Shown here: positions 44,044 to 52,120 of the stretch, piece by piece
Layout: every line of letters begins with the position of its first letter
How positions within the stretch are numbered: the stretch's first letter is position 1
Assembly: GCF_008642375.1 (NCBI RefSeq)
Contig: NZ_CP029194.1
Span: forward strand, 5,821,001-5,885,000
Source: Streptomyces venezuelae
GTDB taxonomy: Bacteria; Actinomycetota; Actinomycetes; Streptomycetales; Streptomycetaceae
Length of the DNA: 64,000 nt
Direction: 5' to 3'
Position numbers and translations under genes: made by a program
Notes under the pieces: generated by a model
Database searches by the model: none
Told to the model about the DNA's origin: nothing
Seen by the model: the letters and a program-made list of their open reading frames with translations, nothing else

Positions 44044-44222
44044 TCTGTTTGTGAGCTGCGTCACGGTTTCAGGTTCGCTTAAGGAAGATCATCCCGTCAT
44101 GCCGGAATCGGCGTCATATCGGGTGAGTTGACGGCACATCGGGGAATGGCGGAAGGTCACCTCGTCCCCTCGGACACTCCCCCCACGCGCCCCCTTCGCA
44201 CCTCCCTGACCTGGAGTTTCGC

Positions 44223-45620
44223 ATGCGCACGACCGCTGCCGTGGCCGCTGTCCTCGCGGTGACCGGCACCGCCCTCGCCTGGGCCCCCGCCGCCTCCGCC
44301 ACCCCCGCCACGTCGTGCGCGACGAACCCGCTCGGCACGGCCGGCCTCTACGCCGAGTTCGTCGAGAAGGACTCCGTCCGCCACTCCGACTCCGAGGGCG
44401 CGGTCGCGGTCGGCGGCGACGCCACCTTCGGCGACCCGAAGCAGCCCTCGGGCTTCTCCATCGGCCACAAGCTCACCGGCGCCGACCTCGCGAAGCTGCC
44501 CGGTGGTCACAGCCTCGTCGTGGGCGGCACCCTGTACGCGAACCAGGTCGTCCTCGACAACGGCACCGGCATCGCCGGCAAGGTCGTCGACCGCTCCACC
44601 CCGGGCCAGGGCTTCGGCGTCGACGGCGACAAGGTCGCGGAGGGCGCCACCCCGGCCTCCCCGGTCGACTTCGCCAAGGAGTTCGCGGACCTGCGGGCGC
44701 TCTCCACCGGCTGGGCGGGGGCCGCGCCCAACGGCACGGTCGCCGGCGACAAGGACGCCCAGGGCCTGTTCCTCACCGGTACGGACACCGAGCTCAACGT
44801 CTTCGCGGTGGACGCCGCCGACCTGGAGAAGGCCCGGGCGATCACGCTCAAGGTCCCGGCCGGCTCCTCCACCCTCGTGAACGTCCTCGGTGCCTCGTAC
44901 GACATGAGCAGGAACGCCACCTACGGCGTCTACTACCAGGGCGCGGACGGAACGGCTCCGGTCATCGACGACTACCACCTCGCGAGCGAGGAGCACCGGC
45001 AGATCCGCTCCAGGCTGCTGTGGAACTTCCCGCAGGCCGAGAGCGTGAAGAAGAACTACACCTCCTGGCCGGGCACGATCCTCGCGCCGAACGCCAAGGT
45101 CGAGATGGGCGGCGCGAACATCGGCCCCGGTCACGTCAACGGCTCCGTCGTCGCCGAGGAGCTCGTCACCGTCCCCGGTGCCGAGACCCACCAGATGAAC
45201 TTCACGGGCTGCCTCCCGAAGGGGCCCACGCCCGGCCCCGTCGTCACCCCCGAGCCGCCCACCCCGACGGAGACGCCCGTCCCCACCCCGCCCGCGACCC
45301 CCGAGCCGACCCCGAGCGAGGGCGGCGGGACGCCCACGACCCCCGCGACCCCGGGCGCCTCGGAGTCCCCGGAGACCTCCGCCTCCCCGTCGACGCCCGC
45401 CGGCACCCCCGAGGCCCCGGACACCGCCGCCACCCCGGGCACCCCGGGCGACGCGGCCACCGCCCCGGCCTCGACCCCCGCACCGTCCGCCACCCCGGAG
45501 GGTGATCTCGCGACGACCGGTTCGGCCATCGGACCCGGCACGATCGGTGCCGCAGCGGCCGCCGTCCTCGTCGGCGGAGGCTTCCTGGCCTTCGCAAAGC
45601 GTCGTCGCCGCGCCTCCTGA
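44223..45620 (+). CDS. Choice-of-anchor A domain surface protein with LAxTG sorting signal
   Basis: A 465-residue wall-anchored protein. Signal peptide to about ASATPA; then a choice-of-anchor A domain (GLYAEFVEKDSVRHSDSEGAVAVGGDATFG; YTSWPGTILAPNAKVEMGGANIGPGHVNGSVVAEEL), a Pro/Thr/Ser-rich stalk of about 110 residues, and a C-terminal sorting signal LATTGS followed by a hydrophobic helix (GTIGAAAAAVLVGGGFLAF) and KRRRRAS. LAxTG is the motif used by class E sortases of Streptomyces. No sortase gene is in the window. The domain is found in adhesins; the ligand is unknown. Confidence 0.9.
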   Translation: MRTTAAVAAVLAVTGTALAWAPAASATPATSCATNPLGTAGLYAEFVEKDSVRHSDSEGAVAVGGDATFGDPKQPSGFSIGHKLTGADLAKLPGGHSLVVGGTLYANQVVLDNGTGIAGKVVDRSTPGQGFGVDGDKVAEGATPASPVDFAKEFADLRALSTGWAGAAPNGTVAGDKDAQGLFLTGTDTELNVFAVDAADLEKARAITLKVPAGSSTLVNVLGASYDMSRNATYGVYYQGADGTAPVIDDYHLASEEHRQIRSRLLWNFPQAESVKKNYTSWPGTILAPNAKVEMGGANIGPGHVNGSVVAEELVTVPGAETHQMNFTGCLPKGPTPGPVVTPEPPTPTETPVPTPPATPEPTPSEGGGTPTTPATPGASESPETSASPSTPAGTPEAPDTAATPGTPGDAATAPASTPAPSATPEGDLATTGSAIGPGTIGAAAAAVLVGGGFLAFAKRRRRAS

Positions 45621-45682
45621 GGCCGCGCGGACGGTGTCGTGTCTCGGCCATCTCCACGGCGATCTGCTGACGGGGTGCTGAC

Positions 45683-45701
45683 GCCACATCAAGGATGTGG
45701 C
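45683..45701. promoter_or_regulatory. GCCACATC-AAG-GATGTGGC palindrome
   Basis: A perfect 8-bp inverted repeat with a 3-base loop, 62 bp after the surface-protein stop and 50 bp before the zinc-ribbon gene. It may be a short terminator or an operator. The flanking sequence has low GC for this window (CTAACATCACG). Confidence 0.5.
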
Positions 45702-45751
45702 TAACATCACGCCAACGCCGGCAGTGCAGCCGGGCCGTTGAGGAGGTGCGT

Positions 45752-46444
45752 GTGCGGTCTGCCCGGAATTCACGTGGTGGGAAAGTGGGCGTCTGCGGAA
45801 TCCGCACCTCCTGGAACACGGTCGGAGACGGCGAGTTCTTCTGCGAGGAGTGCGGCGGCGACCGGAACTACCGGCGGCGCACCGGCCGCCGCAGGTTCGC
45901 CGTCCTGGGCGTCCCGGTCCTGCCCAGGGGCTGTACGGGCCCCGTCGTCGAGTGCGCGGCCTGTCACACGCACTTCGGTACGGAGGTCCTCGACCGCCCG
46001 ACGACGAGCCGCTTCTCGGCGATGCTCCGGGACGGCGTGCACACCGTCGCCCTGGCCGTCCTCGCGGCCGGCGGTACGGATTCCCGCGCGGTCCTCGACC
46101 GGGCCGTGAGCGCGGTCCGGTCCGCCGGCTTCGCCGAGTGCACGGCCGTCCAGCTCGTCGACCTCGTCGAGGCCCTGGAGGCCGACACCGGGCGCTTCAT
46201 GCCCGAGGTGAACCCCGAGGGCAGTCTCCTCGCGATCGAGCTCCACGAGGCCCTGGAGCCGCTCACCCCGCACCTGGCGCCGGCCGGGCGGGAGTCGATC
46301 CTGCTCCAGGCGGCCCGGATCGCCCTCGCCGACGGCGTCTACAGCCCGACCGAGATGGAGGTCCTCGGGACCGTCGGGAACGCGCTCGCGCTCGCGCCCG
46401 ACGACACCGTCCGCCTCCTCGCCTCGGCCCGGACCGTCCCCTAG
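45752..46444 (+). CDS. Zinc-ribbon protein with TerB-like helical domain
   Basis: A 230-residue protein. The N-terminal part has a zinc ribbon: FFCEECGGDRNYRRRTGRRRFAVLGVPVLPRGCTGPVVECAACHTHFGTEVL, with paired CxxC motifs (CEEC and CAAC). The C-terminal 130 residues are helical with ALADGVYSPTEMEVLGTVGNAL, resembling the TerB fold (the D-G-xxxxxE motif). GTG 45752 has GAGGAGG just upstream; GTG 45785 is an alternative that starts nearer the conserved GIRTSWNT. The stop lies inside a palindrome shared with the convergent gene. Confidence 0.82.
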   Translation: MRSARNSRGGKVGVCGIRTSWNTVGDGEFFCEECGGDRNYRRRTGRRRFAVLGVPVLPRGCTGPVVECAACHTHFGTEVLDRPTTSRFSAMLRDGVHTVALAVLAAGGTDSRAVLDRAVSAVRSAGFAECTAVQLVDLVEALEADTGRFMPEVNPEGSLLAIELHEALEPLTPHLAPAGRESILLQAARIALADGVYSPTEMEVLGTVGNALALAPDDTVRLLASARTVP

Positions 46445-46462
46445 GGCCCTGGAACCCTAGGG
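46439..46462. terminator. CCCTAGGG twin palindrome holding both convergent stop codons
   Basis: CCCTAGGG occurs at 46439-46446 and 46455-46462 with an 8-base spacer, so the two can pair. The first contains the TAG stop of the zinc-ribbon gene, the second the TAG stop of the minus-strand oxidoreductase gene. It is placed to act in both directions. Confidence 0.6.
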
Positions 46463-47830
46463 AACGATGTTCTGGTTGAGCCGGAACACGTTGTCGGGGT
46501 CGTACTGGCGCTTGACCGCACGCAGCCGGTCGAAGTTCTGCCGGTAGTTGGCCCGGACCCGGTCCTGGTCGTCGGTGTCCATGAAGTTCACGTACCCACC
46601 CTCCTCGGTGTGCGGGCGCAGCGCCTTGTCGTAGGCGCGGGTCCAGGCGATGTTCGCCTCCGCGTCCGCCGTGCCGGTCGACCAGGTCGCGCCGATGGAG
46701 TGCGAGAAGGCGGCGTCGCGGTAGGCGAACGCGGTCTCCTCCGGCCCCACCGCGTGGCAGGCCCCGTCGATCGGGAAGATCGCGGTGTCCGACTCCATCG
46801 ACGGCATCGTCCCGCCGTACTCCATGTGCGCGTCGATCGCGCCGTCCGGGAGATCACGGCTGAAGTTGCCCTTCCAGTAGTGGAAGAGCCCCGGCGGCAG
46901 CTGCTCGTCGAAGAGGGTGTTGATCACCGGGTACGGCATCCGCTCCATGAACCGGCCGACGACCGGGCCGAGACCGTCGAGACGGGCGAGGACCTTCTCG
47001 TCGTCCGCCGCCGGGCCGCTGAAGCAGGTGAACGCGGCGCAGATCGGGCGGCCGTGCCAGCGCTCGGGCAGGAACGGTTCCTCGGGGCCGAGCGCGATCA
47101 CCAGGATCGTGTTGAGCTCGACCGGCGCGTCCTCGATCATCCGCTGCCAGCCGCGGACCACGTCCGGGCCGAGCGGGTAGCAGGTCAGGCCGGCGAAGAC
47201 GTCCGAGACCGGGTGCAGCCGGTACGCGAGCGAGACGGCGACCCCGAAGTTCCCGCCGCCGCCGCGCAGCGCCCAGAAGAGGTCCGGATGCCGCTCGGCG
47301 TCACAGGAGACGAGCCTGCCCTCGGCGGTCACGACGTCCGCCGCGATCAGGTTGTCGCAGCTCAGCCCGCAGCGGCGGGCCAGGTGCCCCATGCCGCCGC
47401 CGAGCGTGAGCCCGCCGATGCCGGTCGTCGAGACGACCCCGCCGGTGGTGGCGAGCCCGAAGGCGTGGGTGGCGTGATTGAAGTCGCCCCAGGTGGCGCC
47501 GCCCTCGGCCCGGGCCGTACGGGCCTCCGGATCGACCCGTACACCCCGCATGCGGGACAGGTCGACGACGAGGCCGTCGTCCACGGTGCCGAACCCGGCG
47601 ACCGAGTGGGAGCCGCCGCGCACGGCGAGCGGGAGGGAGTGCTCCCGGGCGTACAGCACCGCCGCGATGACGTCTCCGGCGTCCACGGCGTGGACGACGA
47701 CGGCCGGGCGGCGGTCGTGCAGGGCGTTGTAGACCCGGCGGGACTCGTCGTACGAAGGGTCGCCGCGGGTCACGACGGTGCCGCGCACGGCACCGCGGAG
47801 CGTGTCCAGGGAGTTGGCTGTGGTGGTCAT
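46457..47830 (-). CDS. FAD-binding oxidoreductase (berberine bridge enzyme-like)
   Basis: A 457-residue flavoenzyme. The FAD_binding_4 domain has YNALHDRRPAVVVHAVDAGDV, LAVRGGSHSVAGFGTVDDGLVVDLSRM (His in GGSHS that often carries covalent FAD) and GLTLGGGMGHLARRCGLSCDN with a Cys placed like the second covalent FAD link in BBE-type enzymes. The C-terminus has the BBE motif YVNFMDTDDQDRVRANYRQNFDRLRAVKRQYDPDNVFRLNQNI (key parts: Y-x-N, YDP-x-N-x-F). Substrate unknown; such enzymes often act in sugar or secondary-metabolite oxidation. The LuxR-type gene lies 94 bp upstream on the same strand. Confidence 0.9.
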   Translation of the reverse strand: MTTTANSLDTLRGAVRGTVVTRGDPSYDESRRVYNALHDRRPAVVVHAVDAGDVIAAVLYAREHSLPLAVRGGSHSVAGFGTVDDGLVVDLSRMRGVRVDPEARTARAEGGATWGDFNHATHAFGLATTGGVVSTTGIGGLTLGGGMGHLARRCGLSCDNLIAADVVTAEGRLVSCDAERHPDLFWALRGGGGNFGVAVSLAYRLHPVSDVFAGLTCYPLGPDVVRGWQRMIEDAPVELNTILVIALGPEEPFLPERWHGRPICAAFTCFSGPAADDEKVLARLDGLGPVVGRFMERMPYPVINTLFDEQLPPGLFHYWKGNFSRDLPDGAIDAHMEYGGTMPSMESDTAIFPIDGACHAVGPEETAFAYRDAAFSHSIGATWSTGTADAEANIAWTRAYDKALRPHTEEGGYVNFMDTDDQDRVRANYRQNFDRLRAVKRQYDPDNVFRLNQNIVP

Positions 47831-47924
47831 GGTTCCGGTGTAGCCCGGGGGAGCGGCGCGGGGCATCGCCCGAACCGCCCATGTGGGGCGGTGGGCGGAC
47901 ATGGGCCGTTCGCACCAGAGCCGG

Positions 47925-49685
47925 TCAGACCACGTCGTGGGCGTACGCGTAGGCCGTCGCGGCTGCCCGGGAGCCCACGCCCAGCTTGGCGAAGATGTTG
48001 TTCAGGTGCCGGGAGACGGTGTGCTCGCTGATCACGAGCGCCTGCGCGATGTCCTTGTTCGTGCCGCCCCCGGCGACCAGCCGCAGGACCTCCGCCTCGC
48101 GGGCCGTGAGCCCGCCCGGCAGCCGCCGCCGCTTCCCGCCGGAGAGCAGCGCCGCCGCGCGCCGGGCGTCCGGCACGGCCCCGAGCCGCTCGAAGACCGT
48201 CCGCGCGGCCGCCAGCTCCAGCCGGGCCGCCTCCTCGTCGCCCACCGTCCGGTCGGCCGCCGCGAGCAGCATCCGCACCTGCGCGGCCTCGTACGGGACG
48301 CGGAGCTCCAGCCAGCCGGCGAGCGCCTGCCGCAGCAGCCGCAGCGCGGGGCCGGTCCGGGCCTCGGCCAGGGCGACCGCGCCCAGCGCCGTGTCGGCCG
48401 TCGCCCGCAGCAGCGGTACGTCCCCGGCCGCCAGCGCGTCCAGTTCCCGCGCGGCCCGGGACGCGCCCGGCACGTCCCGGACGGCGAGCGCCACCTCCGT
48501 ACGGGCGGCGAGCAGCCGGGCCCGGCCCAGGAGGTCGTGGCGGGGGTCGCTCTGGCAGGCGAGCGCGAGGTCCACGCCCGCGACGGCGGCGTCCGCCCTG
48601 CCCTGCGCGAGGCGCAGCAGCGCGAGCCCCGGCTGCGGGATCCGGCCCAGCTCATGGGCGTGCGCGTACGACACGGCGGCCTCGTCGAGACGGCCCTGCC
48701 GCCGCTGGACGTCCCCGGCGGCGTAGAACGCGGCGGCGGCCGACTCCAGGCAGTCCACCGGCACCTCCCGGCATGCCTGCCGCGCCTCCTCCTCGGCGAG
48801 CGCCCAGGTCCCGAGGAGGTCGAGGACCTCGACGCGGTGGGCCCGGCAGACGCCCCGGAAGGGGTTCTCGCCGGAGGGGACGGCCATGGCCGCCGGCGCG
48901 GGCACGGTCGTGGACTCGTTCTCGTGCGCGGTCTCCGCCGGGCGGCCCGTCCACGGGGGCGTGCACCACTCCATCGCCGCGTTCGTCCACTCCACGGCCC
49001 GGCCGAAGTCCGCGGCCTCCATGCACTGGGTGAGGGCCAGGCAGTACAGCCAGCCCGTGAAGACGCTGCTCAGCTCGCCGGCGGTGACCGCGCACATCGC
49101 GTCGTCGAGCAGGGCGAGCGCCTCGGTCCTGCGGCCGTCGGCGAGGAGGACGGCGGACTCGGCCTGGCGGCTGAGGGCGACGAGGTCGGGGCTGGCGGAG
49201 CGGACGGCGAGGCGGGTCATCCGGCGGGCCGCGGCGAGGGCGGCGGCCCGGTCGCCGTGCTGCTCGGCCTCCTCGGCGTCCGTCCAGGCCAGGAAGCACT
49301 GCTCCGGGCAGGGCGGCTGGTCCTCCAGGTGGTGCCGGGCCCGGTGGAGCCAGCCGGCCGCCGCGGCGGGCCGACCGAGGCTGCGGTACTCGAAGTACAG
49401 CCACCAGGCGGCGAGCCCGGCGCCCCGGTGGTCACCGGCGGCGAGGAATGCGGCGTGGGCGCGGAGGCGGGCGGTGACGGACTCGTCGATGTGCCCCGAC
49501 CACCAGGCGGCGTCGGCGAGCACGGACAGGTCGTCGGCGGTCAGCGCACGGGAGGGGTGCAGGTCGTGGGCGTGCAGCAGCGCGTACGCCTCGGCCCAGG
49601 ACTCCCGCCCGGCCGCGTCCCGGGCGCGCTCGACGGCGTCGGCCGTCCGGGCAGTACCGGCGGTGTGCAGTGTGGGTGCGGACAT
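47925..49685 (-). CDS. LuxR-type regulator with TPR-like sensor region
   Basis: A 586-residue regulator. The C-terminal 60 residues are a LuxR HTH: GLTAREAEVLRLVAGGGTNKDIAQALVISEHTVSRHLNNIFAKLGV. The preceding 500 residues are Ala/Leu-rich helical repeats of TPR/MalT type (AEAYALLHAHDLHPSRALTADDLSVLADAAWWSGH). I see no P-loop, so this is the large-regulator type without the AAA/STAND ATPase part. Its start is 2 bases from a perfect 20-bp hairpin containing the ribosome-binding region. It may control the flavoenzyme gene downstream. Confidence 0.88.
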   Translation of the reverse strand: MSAPTLHTAGTARTADAVERARDAAGRESWAEAYALLHAHDLHPSRALTADDLSVLADAAWWSGHIDESVTARLRAHAAFLAAGDHRGAGLAAWWLYFEYRSLGRPAAAAGWLHRARHHLEDQPPCPEQCFLAWTDAEEAEQHGDRAAALAAARRMTRLAVRSASPDLVALSRQAESAVLLADGRRTEALALLDDAMCAVTAGELSSVFTGWLYCLALTQCMEAADFGRAVEWTNAAMEWCTPPWTGRPAETAHENESTTVPAPAAMAVPSGENPFRGVCRAHRVEVLDLLGTWALAEEEARQACREVPVDCLESAAAAFYAAGDVQRRQGRLDEAAVSYAHAHELGRIPQPGLALLRLAQGRADAAVAGVDLALACQSDPRHDLLGRARLLAARTEVALAVRDVPGASRAARELDALAAGDVPLLRATADTALGAVALAEARTGPALRLLRQALAGWLELRVPYEAAQVRMLLAAADRTVGDEEAARLELAAARTVFERLGAVPDARRAAALLSGGKRRRLPGGLTAREAEVLRLVAGGGTNKDIAQALVISEHTVSRHLNNIFAKLGVGSRAAATAYAYAHDVV

Positions 49686-49687
49686 GG

Positions 49688-49735
49688 CCTCGCCCCTTCC
49701 CGGTCCTTTCAGGGTAGGACCGGGAAGGGGCGAGG
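49688..49735 (-). terminator. Perfect 20-bp hairpin between fprA-type gene and LuxR gene
   Basis: The arms 49688-49707 and 49716-49735 are fully complementary over 20 bp with an 8-base loop. On the minus strand it lies 13 bases after the ferredoxin reductase stop and 2 bases before the LuxR-gene ATG. AAGGGGCGAGG, the only Shine-Dalgarno candidate for that ATG, is inside the stem. It can therefore act as a terminator and as a block on translation of the LuxR gene. Confidence 0.85.
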
Positions 49736-49748
49736 GCCCAGGGGGTGA

Positions 49749-51119
49749 CTACTGGATGGCGCCGCTCGCGCGCAGCATGTCCTCGCGCTCGACGATCTTC
49801 ACGCGCTCGCGGCCCTGCGGCTCGCCGAGCGCCTTCTCGGCGGCGTCCAGGGCGTACCAGCCCTCCCACGTCGTGTACGTGATGCCCTTGCCCTCCAGGA
49901 AGGACACGACCGCGTCCGTCTCCGGGGTCTCGGGCGTCAGCAGACGGCCGTTCGCGAAGTCGTCCAGGAGGTTCGCGACGGTCTCGTTCGCGTCGCCCTT
50001 GGTGTGGCCGATGAGGCCGACCGGGCCGCGGCGGATCCAGCCGGTGCAGTACGTGGAGGCCAGGTGCTCACCGGTCTCCTCGATGACCCGGCCGCCCTCG
50101 TCCGGGACGGTGCCGGTCGTGGTGTCCCAGGGGAGCTTGGGCAGCTCGTCCGAGAGGTAGCCGACGGCGCGGTAGACGGCCGAGACGTCCCAGTCGGTGG
50201 TGGCGCCGGTGCCCTTGACGTTGCCGGTGCCGTCGAGCTCGGTGCGCTCGGTGCGGAGGCCGACGACCTTGCCGTCCTCGCCGAGGATCTCGACGGGCGA
50301 CTCGAAGAAGTGCAGGAAGAGCTTGTGCGGGCGGTCGCCGGCGTCGCGGATCGCCCAGTTCTCCAGGGTCTTCGCGACCATGTCGGTCTGCTTGTTCTTG
50401 CGCCGCTCGGCGATCGAGCCGTCGTCGTAGTCGATGTCCTCGGGGTTGACGATGACCTCGATCGTGGGGGAGTGGTCCAGCTCGCGCAGCTCCATGGGGC
50501 TGAACTTGGCCTGGGCCGGGCCACGACGGCCGAAGACGTGGATCTCGACGGCCTTGTTGACCTTGAGGCCGTCGTAGACGTTCGCCGGGATCTCGGTCGG
50601 GAGGAGCTCGTCCGCCGTCTTGGCGAGGATGCGGGCGATGTCGAGCGCCACGTTGCCGACGCCGAGGACGGCGACCTTCTCGGCCTCCAGGGGCCAGGTG
50701 CGCGGGACATCCGGGTGGCCGTCGTACCAGGAGGCGAAGTCGGCGGCGCCGTACGAACCGTCGAGCTCGACGCCGGGTATGCGGAGCTCGCGGTCGGCCA
50801 TGGCACCGGTCGAGAAGATCACCGCGTCGTAGAACGACCGCAGGTCGTCGAGGTGGAGGTCGGTGCCGTACTCGACGTTGCCGAAGAGGCGGACCTGCGG
50901 CTTGTCGAGGACCTGGTGGAGGGCGTTGACGATGCCCTTGATCCGCGGGTGGTCGGGGGCGACGCCGTAGCGGATGAGGCCGAAGGGGGCCGGCATCCGC
51001 TCGAAGAGATCGATGGACACGCCCGGTGCGGCGGCGGCCTCGGACTTCAGCAGCGCATCGGCGGCGTAGATTCCGGCGGGGCCGGCGCCGACGATCGCGA
51101 CCCGGAGGGGGCGGGGCAT
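49749..51119 (-). CDS. Ferredoxin/adrenodoxin-type NADP+ reductase (FprA family)
   Basis: A 456-residue FAD enzyme that moves electrons between NADPH and ferredoxins, often serving cytochromes P450. The FAD site is VAIVGAGPAGIYAADALL; PAPFGLIRYGVAPDHPRIKGI is the adrenodoxin-reductase signature; VAVLGVGNVALDIARIL is the NADP site; GWIRRGPVGLIGHTKGDANETV closes the FAD domain. AAGGGAA precedes the ATG. Upstream are two inverted repeats, TTAGG-N4-CCTAA and a 19-bp TCATAAG palindrome, which may be operator sites. No P450 or ferredoxin gene is in the window. Confidence 0.94.
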   Translation of the reverse strand: MPRPLRVAIVGAGPAGIYAADALLKSEAAAAPGVSIDLFERMPAPFGLIRYGVAPDHPRIKGIVNALHQVLDKPQVRLFGNVEYGTDLHLDDLRSFYDAVIFSTGAMADRELRIPGVELDGSYGAADFASWYDGHPDVPRTWPLEAEKVAVLGVGNVALDIARILAKTADELLPTEIPANVYDGLKVNKAVEIHVFGRRGPAQAKFSPMELRELDHSPTIEVIVNPEDIDYDDGSIAERRKNKQTDMVAKTLENWAIRDAGDRPHKLFLHFFESPVEILGEDGKVVGLRTERTELDGTGNVKGTGATTDWDVSAVYRAVGYLSDELPKLPWDTTTGTVPDEGGRVIEETGEHLASTYCTGWIRRGPVGLIGHTKGDANETVANLLDDFANGRLLTPETPETDAVVSFLEGKGITYTTWEGWYALDAAEKALGEPQGRERVKIVEREDMLRASGAIQ

Positions 51120-51165
51120 GACGGGATTCCCTTCGCAAGCGAAATGGCGGCGAAGCCGCCGACAC

Positions 51166-51179
51166 TTAGGTCACCCTAA
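51166..51179. promoter_or_regulatory. TTAGG-N4-CCTAA palindrome upstream of ferredoxin reductase gene
   Basis: TTAGG (51166-51170), TCAC, CCTAA (51175-51179), 46 bp before the start. Read on the minus strand it includes TAGGGT, a good Streptomyces -10 box, so it may be an operator over the promoter. The half-sites resemble iron boxes, but the spacing is shorter than the 19-bp consensus. Confidence 0.4.
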
Positions 51180-51222
51180 ATAACAACACGCGCAAAGTGG
51201 TACCCGGGCCCGGTCTATGGAC

Positions 51223-51241
51223 TCATAAGGCTCACTTATGA
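51223..51241. promoter_or_regulatory. TCATAAG-N5-CTTATGA palindrome
   Basis: A perfect 7-bp inverted repeat with a 5-base centre (19 bp in all), AT-rich against its surroundings. It lies between the DUF3592-like gene stop (51257) and the ferredoxin reductase gene, about 100 bp before the latter's start. Composition and length fit a protein-binding site better than a terminator. Confidence 0.5.
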
Positions 51242-51256
51242 CTTCTCAAAGCCGTC

Positions 51257-52063
51257 CTAGACCCCGCTCTCGGCGAGGGCGTCGGCCATCATGAAGGCCA
51301 GCGTCGCCGCGCCGAGCAGCGCGCACACGAGGAGGAACATCCCCGCCGCGATGCTGAGGCGCTGCATGAACCCCGGCTTCAGCGTGCAGACGTCCGCCGG
51401 GTCCTTCGGGTCGTAGGCGACCTCGACGTACGGTCCGTGGCTGAGGTGGGTCACGGTGCGGGTCATCCCGGTGGTGTCGACGTAGAGATAGGTCCCCGGC
51501 TCGTTGGACGGCCGGGCGAATTCCCTGACGCCGTGCTTGCGCACGCGCCGCCGGTGGATCCAGTCCGTCATCTCGTGGACGGCTCCCCCGAGGGTCACGG
51601 TCGTGAACAGCCCGATCATGACGGCGCCGACGGCGTAGCCCGCGTCTCCCGCGACCCCGGCGATCACGGACAGGACGACGACCGCCCCGAGGCACCCGAG
51701 CATGAACCACAGGGACCGGCGCAGGTGCTTCCGCTGCCAGCGGGTCTTCAGGGTCCTCAGGACGACCAGCGTGGCGCCGTCGACCTCCTCGTCCGGCTCA
51801 AGGGTCAGCGAGTTCACACCGTCGGCGAAGGCGGTGGCGGCGGCCCCGCTCACGCCGTCGATCCGGTGCACCACGGGCGTGGTCCCGGCGGGAGCCCGCA
51901 GCTCCACGGCGACGGACCCTCCCTCGGCCCGCACCCGGGCGACGGCCTCGCCGGGGATCGTGAGCTCCTCGCGGGGCCGCTCCAGGAGCAGCCCCCTGGG
52001 GACGGCGCTCAGGGTGGCGCCGCCGTGGCCCTTGAGGATGGGTATGGACGCGATGATCGACAT
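51257..52063 (-). CDS. DUF3592-like membrane protein
   Basis: A 268-residue protein. The N-terminal 110 residues are soluble and beta-rich (LLLERPREELTIPGEAVARV). Two helices follow (LWFMLGCLGAVVVLSVIAGVAG and AVGAVMIGLFTTVTLGGAV), then a DUF3592-like extracytoplasmic segment (DWIHRRRVRKHGVREFARPSNEPGTYLYVDTTGMTRTVTHLSHGPYVEVAYDPKDPADV; key part VxYDPxDPxxV) and a last helix. ATG 52063 starts MSIIASIPIL. Function unknown. Confidence 0.8.
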   Translation of the reverse strand: MSIIASIPILKGHGGATLSAVPRGLLLERPREELTIPGEAVARVRAEGGSVAVELRAPAGTTPVVHRIDGVSGAAATAFADGVNSLTLEPDEEVDGATLVVLRTLKTRWQRKHLRRSLWFMLGCLGAVVVLSVIAGVAGDAGYAVGAVMIGLFTTVTLGGAVHEMTDWIHRRRVRKHGVREFARPSNEPGTYLYVDTTGMTRTVTHLSHGPYVEVAYDPKDPADVCTLKPGFMQRLSIAAGMFLLVCALLGAATLAFMMADALAESGV

Positions 52064-52120
52064 GGCGTGATCGTAGGGGCGTGCCGACGCGCGTGAAAGT
52101 ACCGTGAACGGCACCGGGTT

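Noticed and set aside
51166..51179. Classical DmdR1/DtxR iron box
   Set aside because: The half-sites TTAGG and CCTAA fit, but the palindrome spans 14 bp rather than 19 and lacks the central GGTTAGGC-type bases, so I list it only as a palindrome.
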